Source of the DNA: Allobosea sp. LC85
GTDB lineage: Bacteria; Pseudomonadota; Alphaproteobacteria; Rhizobiales; Beijerinckiaceae
Assembly: GCF_000735605.1 (NCBI RefSeq)
Contig: NZ_JPKG01000056.1
Location: 1-64,000, forward strand
DNA length: 64,000 nucleotides
Direction: 5' to 3'
Part shown: piece by piece, positions 53,155 to 62,387 of the stretch
Numbering within the stretch: position 1 is the first letter of the stretch
Layout: each line of letters starts with the position of its first letter
Notes under the pieces: generated by a model
Told to the model about the DNA's origin: nothing
Databases searched by the model: none
Seen by the model: only the letters and a program-made list of their open reading frames with translations
Made by a program: the position numbers and the translations under genes

Positions 53155-54047
53155 AGATCGCGATCATGGGAGCCGGCGCGGTCGGCTGCTATTACGGCGC
53201 CATGCTGGCGCGGGCCGGCCATGCGGTGACGCTGATTGCGCGGCCGCAGCATGTCCAGGCGATCCGCGATCGCGGCCTCGTCCTGGAGACGCGCGCCTTC
53301 ACCGAAACCGTTGCCGTCGCGGCGACCACGAAAGCCTCCGGCGTCGCCGATGCCGAGATCGTCCTCTTCTGCGTGAAATCCGGCGACACGGCTTCGGCCG
53401 GCCGCGATATCGCGCCGCATCTTCTCCCCGGAGTCTCGATCCTGAGCCTGCAGAACGGCGTCGACAACGCCGAGCGCCTGCGGGAGGTCGTAGGACGGCC
53501 GGTGATCCCGACGGCCGTCTATGTCGCAACCGAGATGTCAGGGCCCGGCCATGTCAGGCATCACGGACGCGGCGAGCTCGTCATCGGGCCCGGCCCAACC
53601 AGCGCGAGGCTCGTCGATGTTTTCGGACAGGCCGGCATCGAGACCGAGATCTCCGACAACGTCGTCGGAGCGCTCTGGACGAAGCTGATCGTGAACTGCG
53701 CCTACAACGCCCTCTCGGCCATCCCGCAGCTCCCCTATGGGCGGATGATGACCGTGGAAGGGGTCGGCGCCTGCATGACGGACATCGTCGCCGAATGCCT
53801 GGCGGTGGCGAGACAAAGCGGCGTCGAGGTCGATGACGACATCCTGGACAAGGTGCTGGCCCTGGCCGCGGCGATGCCGGACCAGTCCTCCTCGACCGCC
53901 TATGACCTCGCGCGCGGCAAGCGGACCGAGATCGACCACCTCAACGGCTATGTCGCGAGAACCGGTACAAGGCTCGGGATCGCGACCCCGGCGAACCGGC
54001 TGCTCACCGTGGTCGTCAAGCTGATGGAGGAAGGGTCTCGCGCCTGA
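53151..54047 (+). CDS. ketopantoate reductase family (PanE/ApbA) 2-keto acid reductase
   Basis: A 298-residue NADPH-binding reductase: MKIAIMGAGAVGCYYGAMLA nucleotide motif, LSLQNGVDNAE, LWTKLIVNCAYNALSAI (catalytic Lys), and RGKRTEIDHLNGYV near the end. True PanE makes pantoate, but many paralogues in catabolic operons reduce other branched keto acids. Its coupling to a hydroxyacid oxidase and a keto-acid-type TRAP protein makes a catabolic role more likely here. Confidence 0.88.
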   Translation: MKIAIMGAGAVGCYYGAMLARAGHAVTLIARPQHVQAIRDRGLVLETRAFTETVAVAATTKASGVADAEIVLFCVKSGDTASAGRDIAPHLLPGVSILSLQNGVDNAERLREVVGRPVIPTAVYVATEMSGPGHVRHHGRGELVIGPGPTSARLVDVFGQAGIETEISDNVVGALWTKLIVNCAYNALSAIPQLPYGRMMTVEGVGACMTDIVAECLAVARQSGVEVDDDILDKVLALAAAMPDQSSSTAYDLARGKRTEIDHLNGYVARTGTRLGIATPANRLLTVVVKLMEEGSRA

Positions 54048-54182
54048 GCGCCGCGCCGGCCCGCGAGGCGATCGACCGCTGGGCCGGCATGCAGTCGCGT
54101 TCATTGTCGCCCGCCGATGCCCCATGCCATCCTGCCCGCAGCCGGTATCGGCGAATAAAAAATCGGGCAGGAAACGCATTCC

Positions 54183-55280
54183 ATGAAGCGCAGGACCTTT
54201 TTGAAAGGCGCCGGCGTCGGCGCCGCCGCCGGCATTGCATCCCCGGCGATCGCGCAGGGCACGCCGTCGGTCACATGGCGGTTGGCCTCGAGCTATCCGA
54301 AGTCGCTCGATACGCTCTACGGCGCCTGCACCCATCTCTCCGAGGCCGTCGCGGCAGTCACCGATGGCAAGTTCAAGATCCAGGTCTTCGCCACCGGCGA
54401 GATCGTGCCAGCCCTCCAGGTCGCCGATGCGGTGACGACCGGCACCGTCGAGATGGGCCATTCCGGCTCGTATTTCTACTCGGGCAAGGACACCGCCTTC
54501 GCCTTCGGCACGGTGATCCCCTGGGGCCCGAACAGCCGGCAGATGCAGGCCTGGCTCTTCCATGCCGGCGGTCTCGAGCTGCTCAACGAATTCTACGCCA
54601 AATTCAACATCTACAACCTGCCCGCCGGCAACACCGGCGCCCAGATGGGCGGCTGGTTCCGCAAGGAGATCAAATCGGCCGCGGACCTGCAGGGCCTGAA
54701 GATGCGCATCGGCGGGCTCGGCGGCAACGTGCTGCAGAAGCTGGGCGTGGTGCCGCAGCAGCTCGGCGCCGGCGACATCTACCCGGCCCTGGAGCGCGGC
54801 GTGCTCGATGCGGTCGAATTCGTCGGTCCCTATGACGACGAGAAGCTCGGCTTCGCCAAGGTCGCGCCCTATTATTATTACCCCGGCTTCTGGGACGGCA
54901 GCGCGGAGCTAAGCTTCTTCATCAATCTGGAGAAGTGGAACAGCCTGCCGCCTGCCTATCAGAAGGTGCTCAGGACCTGCGCCATGGCCGCCGGCCACGA
55001 CATGCAGGCCAAATACGACGCGCTGAATCCCGCAGCGCTGAAGCGGCTCATCGCCGGCGGCGCCCAGCTACGGCCGCTGCCGAACGACATCCTCAAAGCG
55101 AGCTACAAGATCACCAAGGACCTTTATGCCGAGATGTCGGCCGCCAATCCGAACTTTAAGAAGATCTACGACCATCTCTGGGCGTTCCAGCAGGACAGCC
55201 TGCGCTACTGGTCCATCTCGGACTTCTCCTTCGACTACATGGCGGTGACCGCTCTGCAGCAGCGCTGGGCGGACGGCTGA
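54183..55280 (+). CDS. TRAP transporter substrate-binding protein (DctP family, TakP-like)
   Basis: A 365-residue periplasmic binding protein with a twin-arginine signal (MKRRTFLKGAGVGAAAGIAS). DctP features: ATGEIVPALQVADAVTTGTV, MGWFRKEI-like stretch (QMGGWFRKEIKSAADLQGLK then MRIGG) with the ligand-binding Arg, and DAVEFVGPYDDEKLGF, which matches the alpha-keto acid binder TakP. No DctQ or DctM membrane genes are next to it. Together with the oxidase and reductase upstream, a 2-keto or 2-hydroxy acid ligand is likely. Confidence 0.88.
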   Translation: MKRRTFLKGAGVGAAAGIASPAIAQGTPSVTWRLASSYPKSLDTLYGACTHLSEAVAAVTDGKFKIQVFATGEIVPALQVADAVTTGTVEMGHSGSYFYSGKDTAFAFGTVIPWGPNSRQMQAWLFHAGGLELLNEFYAKFNIYNLPAGNTGAQMGGWFRKEIKSAADLQGLKMRIGGLGGNVLQKLGVVPQQLGAGDIYPALERGVLDAVEFVGPYDDEKLGFAKVAPYYYYPGFWDGSAELSFFINLEKWNSLPPAYQKVLRTCAMAAGHDMQAKYDALNPAALKRLIAGGAQLRPLPNDILKASYKITKDLYAEMSAANPNFKKIYDHLWAFQQDSLRYWSISDFSFDYMAVTALQQRWADG

Positions 55281-55791
55281 CACCCTCCTGCGCGGACGAC
55301 CATCCGCACCCGGCTAAAGCATCGGCCCGAAAAGTGGATTGCGGTTTTCGGGACAAAGCCGATGCAATCACGCAAGGCTGGATCATCGGACCGGATACGA
55401 TTTCCGGTCCGATGATCCAGCGACTGCGATCGCTGATGCCGATCGCAGGTCTCGAGCGGATTTGAGAAATTCGCTAGCCGCAAACCTCGCGCGCGACGCG
55501 TTGATCGCCAACAGAGCTCAGCCCGTGTCCGGTCCCGGCTCAATGCCGCCCCCGGCGTCTTTGAGCGGAGGTGGCTCCTTTCGGGCTCGACGAAGGTCCG
55601 CTTCCCGGTAGCTGGCTGACGATATGCCCAACGGGTGGGATTGGGGGATTGTCACGTTAAATGGGGAGGTTCGGATTGAGGAAGGTTAGCTCTGCCGGAG
55701 CGGCGTCAAGCTGCGACGGCTGCCACGGCTTTCCAATGAGCCATGGCTTTGAGGCGGTGCAGATGCGTGGCGAGGGGCAACACATCGCTGT
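55281..55791. other. intergenic region between convergent operons
   Basis: Apart from the family B repeat there is no supported gene. A minus-strand stretch at about 55706-55800 (LATHLHRLKAMAHWKAVAAV) reads like protein but has no identifiable family. Confidence 0.4.
55315..55418. repeat. family B palindromic repeat, copy 3
   Basis: Nearly identical to 34606-34711 and 45388-45489. It lies between convergent genes just after the TRAP gene and may serve as a two-way terminator. Confidence 0.9.
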
Positions 55792-56784
55792 TCAGGCTGG
55801 TATGGGGTTCGGTCGCGCAAAGTGGCACGCCGCACTTTGGCCGGGCGTCACTTCTCGCAATGCTGGGCGTTCGGCCCGGCAAATGTCCTGAGCAAGGGGG
55901 CATCGGGTGTGGAAACTACAGCCTGGAGGGACGCGTGTCGGGCTGGGGACGTCGCCTTCGAGAATGATACGCTTGGCCTTGACGTCCGGGTCCGGCTCAG
56001 GGGCAGCCGACAGAAGCGCCTGGGTGTAGGGGTGCTGTGGGGCGGAATAGATCTGCTCTTTGTTTCCGATCTCAACGATGCGTCCGAGATACATGACCAT
56101 GACCCGATCAGCGATGTGACGGACCACAGCGAGGTCGTGGGCAATGAAGAGGTACGTAAAGCGCTTCTGCTCTTGCAGATCCTGCAGAAGGTTGACGATT
56201 TGCGCCTGCACCGAGACGTCCAGGGCTGAGACGGGCTCATCCGCCACAAGGAAACTTGGATCAACCGAAATGGCCCGGGCGATGCCGATCCGCTGACGTT
56301 GGCCGCCCGAGAACTGACGCGGGTTCCGGTCCATGAAGCTGGGGGATAGTCCCACCTGATTCAGAAGTTCCGCGACCCGCTCCCGTTTCTCTCGTCGATT
56401 GCGAACCAGGCCGAAGGCCTCAAGCGGTTCAGCGACGATGTCGGCAATGCTCCTGCGCGGGCTCAGGGACCCGTAGGGATCTTGAAACACCATTTGTGCC
56501 TTTCGGCGCATCTGCCGCATCTCGCTTCGCGAGAGCGTGTTAATGTCCGTACCTTCAAAGAAGACGCTGCCTTCCGTCGCATCGATCAAGCGCAGCAGGA
56601 GCCGTCCCATCGTGGACTTGCCACAGCCGGATTCCCCGACGACCGCGACGGTCTCGCCACGGTTGATCGAAAAGGACACGCCGTCTACGGCGCGGACACT
56701 GCTGCCTTTCGATCTGAGGAAAAAGCTGCCGGCCTCGCCAAAGGTCTTGCTGAGATTCTCGGTCCGGATAAGCGGCTCGATCAT
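55792..56784 (-). CDS. oligopeptide/dipeptide ABC transporter ATPase (DppF type)
   Basis: A 330-residue ATPase with Walker [22 protein letters not shown], signature [14 protein letters not shown], Walker [12 protein letters not shown] and the C-terminal oligo_HPY part containing [11 protein letters not shown] and conserved cysteines. ATG 56784 overlaps the stop of the partner ATPase gene. Last gene of the operon that begins beyond the right edge. Confidence 0.92.
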   Translation of the reverse strand: MIEPLIRTENLSKTFGEAGSFFLRSKGSSVRAVDGVSFSINRGETVAVVGESGCGKSTMGRLLLRLIDATEGSVFFEGTDINTLSRSEMRQMRRKAQMVFQDPYGSLSPRRSIADIVAEPLEAFGLVRNRREKRERVAELLNQVGLSPSFMDRNPRQFSGGQRQRIGIARAISVDPSFLVADEPVSALDVSVQAQIVNLLQDLQEQKRFTYLFIAHDLAVVRHIADRVMVMYLGRIVEIGNKEQIYSAPQHPYTQALLSAAPEPDPDVKAKRIILEGDVPSPTRVPPGCSFHTRCPLAQDICRAERPALREVTPGQSAACHFARPNPIPA

Positions 56785-57767
56785 TGGACGGCCTCCGCCC
56801 CTGCTGTGACCCAGCAGGCAGCTGTATGGTGCTCGCCGAAGCGGAACATCGGCGGCATTTCCCTGGCGCATTCGTCCACCCGCAGCGAACACCGGGAATA
56901 GAACGGGCAACCCTGTTTGACAGTGCCCGGCAGCGGCACCGAGCCGGGAATCTGGAAGAGGCGCCGGCGCTGGTCCTTGAGGTGGGGGATCGATTCCAAG
57001 AGGCCGCGCGTATAGGGATGACTTGGCCTCCGGAAAATCGATCGCACGTCGCCGTCTTCCACGACACGACCGGCATACATGACGATCACCCGTTCGCAGA
57101 CATCGGCGATGACACCCAGATCGTGCGAGATCAGGAGGATCGCCGTGTTCGTCGCGGACCGAACCCTCTTCATCAGTTCGAGCACCTGAGCCTGGATCGT
57201 GACGTCAAGCGCGGTTGTCGGCTCGTCGGCGATCAACAGCTTGGGATTGCAGGCGAGCGCCATCGCGATCATCACGCGTTGGCGCATCCCGCCCGAGAAC
57301 TGGTGAGGATAGGCGTCGACCCGGCCGGCCGCATCGGGGATCCCTACAAGATTGAGCACCTCGATCACCCGACCGCGCCGCGCTTCGCGATCGAGCGGGG
57401 AATGGAGCATGATGGCTTCGCCGATCTGATCACCAATGGTCATCAGGGGGTTGAGCGAACTCATCGGCTCCTGAAAGATCATTGCGATGTCGCGACCGCG
57501 GATATCGGGCATTTTCGCACGGGGCAGATCCAGGAGATTGACCCCGTTCAGCTCGACCCGACCCTGCACGATCCGGCCCGGCGGCTCCGGGATCAGTCGC
57601 AGGATCGACAGGGACGTGATCGACTTCCCCGACCCGGACTCGCCGACGATGCCAACGGCGCCGCCTGCCTCGATCTCGAAACTCACGCCGTTGACGGCAC
57701 GGATGGGATTGGTCTTGGGCCCGAATTCGACCGCCAGATTCTCCACTTTCAGAAGAGGTGGCGTCAT
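56781..57767 (-). CDS. oligopeptide/dipeptide ABC transporter ATPase (DppD type)
   Basis: A 328-residue ATPase: GESGSGKS Walker [19 protein letters not shown], signature [15 protein letters not shown], Walker [16 protein letters not shown] and a C-terminal oligo_HPY segment with [10 protein letters not shown]. Start at ATG 57767 overlaps the permease stop (ATGA). Works as a heterodimer with the DppF-type ATPase. Confidence 0.92.
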   Translation of the reverse strand: MTPPLLKVENLAVEFGPKTNPIRAVNGVSFEIEAGGAVGIVGESGSGKSITSLSILRLIPEPPGRIVQGRVELNGVNLLDLPRAKMPDIRGRDIAMIFQEPMSSLNPLMTIGDQIGEAIMLHSPLDREARRGRVIEVLNLVGIPDAAGRVDAYPHQFSGGMRQRVMIAMALACNPKLLIADEPTTALDVTIQAQVLELMKRVRSATNTAILLISHDLGVIADVCERVIVMYAGRVVEDGDVRSIFRRPSHPYTRGLLESIPHLKDQRRRLFQIPGSVPLPGTVKQGCPFYSRCSLRVDECAREMPPMFRFGEHHTAACWVTAGAEAVQ

Positions 57768-58645
57768 TGCGCGGTCTCCGGATCGAGCACGTCGCGGGCT
57801 GCATCGCCGATCAGATTGAAGGCCAGGACGACCATCGTAATGGCGAAGCCGGCTCCGATGATCGGCCAAGGGGAGCCAAAGATGTTCCCCAGGCCGTCGC
57901 GGATGATGTTGCCCCAGCTCGGATTGGGCGGCTGGGTGCCAATCCCGAGGAAACTGAGGGAGGCCTCGAGCCGAATGGCCGATGCGACCCACAGCGTCAT
58001 CAGCACGACGATGGGCGCCGAGATATTCGGAAGCACATGCCGGGCGATGATCATGGGCGTGGTGACACCCGCGGCGATGGCCGCTTCCACATAGGGTTCC
58101 TGCTTGACCGCGAGCGTCGAGGCCCGCGCCACCCGGGCAAAGCCCGGGACGAACGCGATGGTTATCACCGCCACGACGTTCCAGAAGCCGCCGCCGAGCA
58201 CGGCTGCGATCATGATGGCCAGGAGCAGCTCCGGGAAAGCCAGCAGGAGGTCGATGATCCGGGTGACGAGGCGATCGATGATCCCGCCGAAGTACCCTGC
58301 CGCAACGCCAAGCGCCGTGCCGAAGATCGCCGCCAGCGTCGGAGAGATCAGACCGAAGATGAGCGAATTGCGTGACCCGAAGATCAGGCGCGAGAGCACA
58401 TCTCGTCCGAACTGATCCGTTCCCAGCCAATGCTCGGCCGATGGGTATGCGTTGATCGCGAGATAGCTCTGCGCCAGCGGGTCATAAGGTGCGATTGCAG
58501 GCGCCAGAACGGCGATGGCAAGGAAGACGGCGATGATGATCGTCGCCATAATCGTGGAGGGCTGCCCCAGGATAATGCTGCGCAGCAATCCGAAGCGCGG
58601 CCCTTCCGGCGCGAGAACATGGGTCTGTTCCGTGGCAAGTGTCAT
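57764..58645 (-). CDS. dipeptide-type ABC transporter permease (DppC type)
   Basis: A 293-residue permease with about six helices; ATG 58645 touches the stop of DppB (GTG 58648 is the alternative). The N-terminal helix is followed by YDPLAQSYLAINAYPSAEHW and LGTDQFGRDVLSRLIFGSR, the invariant DppC/OppC signature. The EAA loop is VEAAIAAGVTTPMIIARHVL. Confidence 0.9.
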   Translation of the reverse strand: MTLATEQTHVLAPEGPRFGLLRSIILGQPSTIMATIIIAVFLAIAVLAPAIAPYDPLAQSYLAINAYPSAEHWLGTDQFGRDVLSRLIFGSRNSLIFGLISPTLAAIFGTALGVAAGYFGGIIDRLVTRIIDLLLAFPELLLAIMIAAVLGGGFWNVVAVITIAFVPGFARVARASTLAVKQEPYVEAAIAAGVTTPMIIARHVLPNISAPIVVLMTLWVASAIRLEASLSFLGIGTQPPNPSWGNIIRDGLGNIFGSPWPIIGAGFAITMVVLAFNLIGDAARDVLDPETAQ

Positions 58646-59580
58646 CACTTCACCCGAATTCTGGGATCAACCACGATGTAGGCGAGGTCGACCAGCAGGT
58701 TGATCAGAACAACGAAGAAGGCGAACACCACGACGCCTGCCTGGATGACCGGATAGTCCCGCTTGGCGATTGCGCTGATGAGGACTTCGCCAATGCCTGG
58801 CCGATTGAAGACCAGTTCGATAGCAACCGACCCCGACAGCGTCGCCAGAAGGCTAAGCCCCAGCCCGGTCGTGATCGGCAGCAAGGCGTTGCGCAACCCA
58901 TGCCGGTAGATGACTCGGTTCTCCCGTGCGCCTTTCGCCCGTGCCGTACGGATATAGTCCTTGCCAAGGACTTCGAGCAGGGAGGTTCGTGTCAACCGAC
59001 CGAGGAACGCCGTCTTGACCATAGCGAGTGTCACCGCAGGCAAGAACACGTGGTACATGCGGTCGACAAATCCGGTGCCCCCGCCATTGATCGGGAACCA
59101 GCCGAGGGTCAGGGCAAACACGATCAGCAAGAGCGCCCCGAGGTAAAAGTCGGGGATCGCGTAGCCGACGAGTGAGAACACACGCACGCCGGCGTCGGGG
59201 AGCTTGTTGCGGTTGACAGCCGCAACCACCCCGAGCGGGATCCCGACGAGCAGTCCCATCCCCGTCGCGACAAGCGTCAGCTCGATCGTGTAGGGCAGAT
59301 TGTCGGCAAGAAGCCTGAGCACCGGCGTTCGATCGATCAGGGACTGACCGAAATCGAGCGTCAGCATGTCCCAGATGAAGGTGAAGTATTGCTGCCAGAG
59401 AGGGGCATTCAGCCCCATTTGCTCGCGAAACAGCGCAAGCTGTTCCGCGGTCGCATAGTCGCCGAGGGCGACGAGTGCCGGGTCACCAGGGAGCAGGCGC
59501 AACGCGATGAACACGAGCGTCAGCACCAGCAGAACCGTCGGCACGGCATCGAGCAGTCTTGCTCCGATGACAGGCAGCAT
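58645..59580 (-). CDS. dipeptide-type ABC transporter permease (DppB type)
   Basis: A 311-residue permease; ATG 59580 has AGGGGAG seven bases upstream, and a further upstream start would overlap the binding-protein gene. Features: RLLPGDPALVALGDYATAEQ, the DFGQSLIDRTPVLRLL signature, the EAA-like loop DYIRTARAKGARENRVIYRH and the C-terminal VDLAYIVVDPRIR. Forms the channel with DppC. Confidence 0.9.
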   Translation of the reverse strand: MLPVIGARLLDAVPTVLLVLTLVFIALRLLPGDPALVALGDYATAEQLALFREQMGLNAPLWQQYFTFIWDMLTLDFGQSLIDRTPVLRLLADNLPYTIELTLVATGMGLLVGIPLGVVAAVNRNKLPDAGVRVFSLVGYAIPDFYLGALLLIVFALTLGWFPINGGGTGFVDRMYHVFLPAVTLAMVKTAFLGRLTRTSLLEVLGKDYIRTARAKGARENRVIYRHGLRNALLPITTGLGLSLLATLSGSVAIELVFNRPGIGEVLISAIAKRDYPVIQAGVVVFAFFVVLINLLVDLAYIVVDPRIRVK

Positions 59581-59591
59581 TGTCTGCTCCC

Positions 59592-61190
59592 CTAGACGCG
59601 CTTGGCTTTGTTCAGACGCCAATAGGCGTAGCCAGACTTGACCGGGAATCCGATGTTCACACGAGGATTGCGCGCGATGACATACGAGAGCGTGTCAATC
59701 CCCAGCAGCGGCAGATCGCGCAGAACCTGCTTCTCGATGTCCTGTATGAGCGCAATGCGCCTGTTGAAGTCGGGCTCGTCCTGAGCCTTCTCGATCAGCG
59801 CGTCGACGCCCGGAATGGCGACACCGTAATGGCTGTAGTTTTCCGCTCCAGAGCCATCGGCCTTGACGTCCGCGGCGGCCGACAGCAACTGCAGGAAGGG
59901 CTGCGTCGGCACCGGCGGGTAGCTGGACGAGTATAGAGCGACCGAATTCCGATCCTTGCGGTTCTCGGAATGCATGGTCGCATGGTCGATGATCTTGAGA
60001 TCGAGGTTGATACCGACGGCGCGCAGCTGCTCCTGGAGCATCAGCATGATCGCCGCATAATCCTCACGCTGGCTGGTGAAGCAGGGAATGGTCACGCCGT
60101 TGGGGTGCCCCGCCTCTGCCAGCAGCGCCTTGGCCTTCTTGGGATCGTAGTTGTATTGCAGCTCAGGCGGCAGATCCGCTTTCTTGACCGCGCCGGCAAA
60201 TTGCGGAGCAATGACCCCGACCATCGGGACCGCAAGACCGGCAAATGCCGCTGCGATCTGGTCGCTGTTGATGGCGTGGCGGATCGCCTGCCGCACGCGG
60301 ATATCGTTCAGCGGCGGCCGCGTCAGGTTCAGGTGGAGCAGGTTGAAGCTGCCGGGCGCCGTGGCGTCGAAGATCGTGCTGGCCGAGCGCTGGCGCATCG
60401 AGGGGAGCCAGCCGGGAGACCGGACGCCTTCGATCATGTCGACCTGGCCTGAGGCGAAGGCGAGGGTTCGCGCCGTCGTGTCGGCAATGAAGCGGACATG
60501 GATCGTCTTGGTAACCGCCGGCCCAGCGAAGTGATCCGGGAAGGCCGTCAATTGGATCCCTTCGCTGGGGCTGACGCTTTCCACCTGGTATGGGCCCGTC
60601 CCGACCGGACTCATGGTGAAGTCCTTACCCTTCTCCTCGAAGGCCTTCCGGCAGAGGATCGAGGCAGCGAGGGTGGTCACGACGCTGCCGTTGAACAGTG
60701 GGTCGGGCCGTTTGAGGGTGAACTGGACGGTGTGGGGATCGACGGCTTTGACCGCCTCGACATTGGAGTAGAGAGGCTTCTGGTTGGTCACGATCTTCGG
60801 ATCGAGATGCCGTGCGAAGGTGAAGACGACATCGTCAGCCGTCATTTCACCATAGCCCTTGTGGAACTGCACACCCCGGCGCAGCTTGTATGTCCACGTC
60901 TTGGCATCCTCGGAGCTTTCCCAGCTCTCGGCGAGACTAGGGCGGAAGTCCTCGGGCCGGATTGCAAATGTCCCTTCGTCTGATTTCACGAGGGTATCGA
61001 ACACCTGGTGAATCGCCCAGTTGTCGCCCCCGGTCATCCCGGGCTGCTGCGGATTGATGCTCGTGGGAGAACGCGCCGCCAGGGCGATCGAGAGCGCTTC
61101 GTCCTTTGCATGAGCGATGGGAGCTCCCATCGCCGCGGCCGCTGCAATCGTCGAGACGTGAGTGAGAAACGTTCTTCTGGATAGTTTCAT
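59592..61190 (-). CDS. family 5 ABC substrate-binding protein of the catabolic operon
   Basis: A 532-residue periplasmic protein with an Arg-Arg signal (MKLSRRTFLTHVSTIAAAAA). Family 5 features: WAIHQVFDTLVKSDEGTF, SWESSEDAKTWTYKLRRGVQ, FHKGYGEMTADDVVFTFARH, MSPVGTGPYQVESVSP. GGGAGG precedes the ATG. Proteins of this family bind peptides, opines or sugars; the enzyme genes upstream suggest a hydroxylated acid or sugar-acid derivative. Confidence 0.9.
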   Translation of the reverse strand: MKLSRRTFLTHVSTIAAAAAMGAPIAHAKDEALSIALAARSPTSINPQQPGMTGGDNWAIHQVFDTLVKSDEGTFAIRPEDFRPSLAESWESSEDAKTWTYKLRRGVQFHKGYGEMTADDVVFTFARHLDPKIVTNQKPLYSNVEAVKAVDPHTVQFTLKRPDPLFNGSVVTTLAASILCRKAFEEKGKDFTMSPVGTGPYQVESVSPSEGIQLTAFPDHFAGPAVTKTIHVRFIADTTARTLAFASGQVDMIEGVRSPGWLPSMRQRSASTIFDATAPGSFNLLHLNLTRPPLNDIRVRQAIRHAINSDQIAAAFAGLAVPMVGVIAPQFAGAVKKADLPPELQYNYDPKKAKALLAEAGHPNGVTIPCFTSQREDYAAIMLMLQEQLRAVGINLDLKIIDHATMHSENRKDRNSVALYSSSYPPVPTQPFLQLLSAAADVKADGSGAENYSHYGVAIPGVDALIEKAQDEPDFNRRIALIQDIEKQVLRDLPLLGIDTLSYVIARNPRVNIGFPVKSGYAYWRLNKAKRV

Positions 61191-61223
61191 TGTTTTTTCC
61201 TCCCTTATTGTTTTGTTTTGACG

Positions 61224-62339
61224 TCAAGCGCTGATGGGAATGCTCCGCTTTTTCATCTCGGCCTCGTCGAATTCCATTCCGAGTCCCGGAGCAGTCGGCA
61301 ATTCGAAGCGCCCATCGATGGGCTCGGACGGGTTCTTCTTGAAGAGCGATCCAGCCCGCTCCCAGTTATCCGCCAATTCGACCGGTTTGCTGAGATGCAT
61401 GATGGTCGACAGCACATGAATATTGGCGAGATGGCCGACGGAAGGCTGGGTTTGATGCGGGACGAGCTCGACGCCGTGAGCATAGGCGATGGCGGCGCAT
61501 TGCATCAGCCCGGTGATGCCTCCCATCTTGACGATATCAGGCTGCACCATGCGCACGCCGGCATTGATCAGGTCCTTGAGCCCCTGAAGCGTGTAGGTCT
61601 GTTCGCCGGCGGAAACCGTGATGTCGAGGCGCTGGGCGACCTCGCCCATGGCAGCAACATGATAGTGCTGAACGGGCTCTTCGAACCAGGTGTAGCCAAG
61701 GTCTTCGAGCGCCCGGCCGACACGCATCGCGCCACCGACCGAATAGCCGTTATTGGCGTCGAACCCGAGCACGAACTGATCGCCCAGTGCCTTGCGGACA
61801 GCCTTGGCCTTGGCAATGTCGCCGGAAATATCGACGTCCTGCCTGGTCCGGTCGCCGTCCCAGCGGATCTTCACCGCCGCGGGCCGCTCCTTCTCCACGC
61901 GCCGCATGACGACTTCGACAACCTGGTCCACGGTGCGCCAGGCATTGCCGCCGACGGAGGCATAGCAGGGCAGAGCCGTGCGCCAGGCCCCGCCGAGCAG
62001 CTTATGGACGGGCTGGCCCAGGAGCTTTCCCTTGAGGTCCCACAGCGCGATGTCGAGCGCAGCGAGCGCGGCCGTCGTGGCCCCTTCCGGTCCGAGTTTG
62101 ACGCATTTGTGGAATAAGGTGTCCAGCAGAACGGCATGATCGAGCGCATCCTTCCCGATCAGGGCCGGAGCCATGTCGTTGGCGATGATGACAAGCGAAG
62201 CCAGACCGCCTTGCATGGGCGAGGCTTCACCCAGGCCGTACTGACCATCCTCGGTCTCGATCCGCACGAATGCGCTGCGCGCCCCCTTTGCGGACGCGCC
62301 CCACTCGACCTGGAATGTCTCCACCTTGGCAATCTTCAT
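61224..62339 (-). CDS. mandelate racemase/muconate lactonizing enzyme family protein
   Basis: A 371-residue enolase-superfamily enzyme; ATG 62339 (MKIAKVETFQ) is preferred over an upstream start that adds ten non-homologous residues. Key residues: Lys157-x-Arg159, metal ligands Asp194 (FDANNGY), Glu220 (WFEEP) and Glu246 (SAGEQTY), and the Asp268/His295 dyad (QPDIVKMGG, LVPHQTQP). This places it in the mandelate racemase subgroup, which holds racemases and acid-sugar dehydratases. It abstracts the proton next to a carboxylate. It lies 33 bases before the binding-protein gene. Confidence 0.9.
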   Translation of the reverse strand: MKIAKVETFQVEWGASAKGARSAFVRIETEDGQYGLGEASPMQGGLASLVIIANDMAPALIGKDALDHAVLLDTLFHKCVKLGPEGATTAALAALDIALWDLKGKLLGQPVHKLLGGAWRTALPCYASVGGNAWRTVDQVVEVVMRRVEKERPAAVKIRWDGDRTRQDVDISGDIAKAKAVRKALGDQFVLGFDANNGYSVGGAMRVGRALEDLGYTWFEEPVQHYHVAAMGEVAQRLDITVSAGEQTYTLQGLKDLINAGVRMVQPDIVKMGGITGLMQCAAIAYAHGVELVPHQTQPSVGHLANIHVLSTIMHLSKPVELADNWERAGSLFKKNPSEPIDGRFELPTAPGLGMEFDEAEMKKRSIPISA

Positions 62340-62387
62340 TATGATCCACCCTTCGCGCTTTCCACCCACATGATCATCGCAGGGCGA

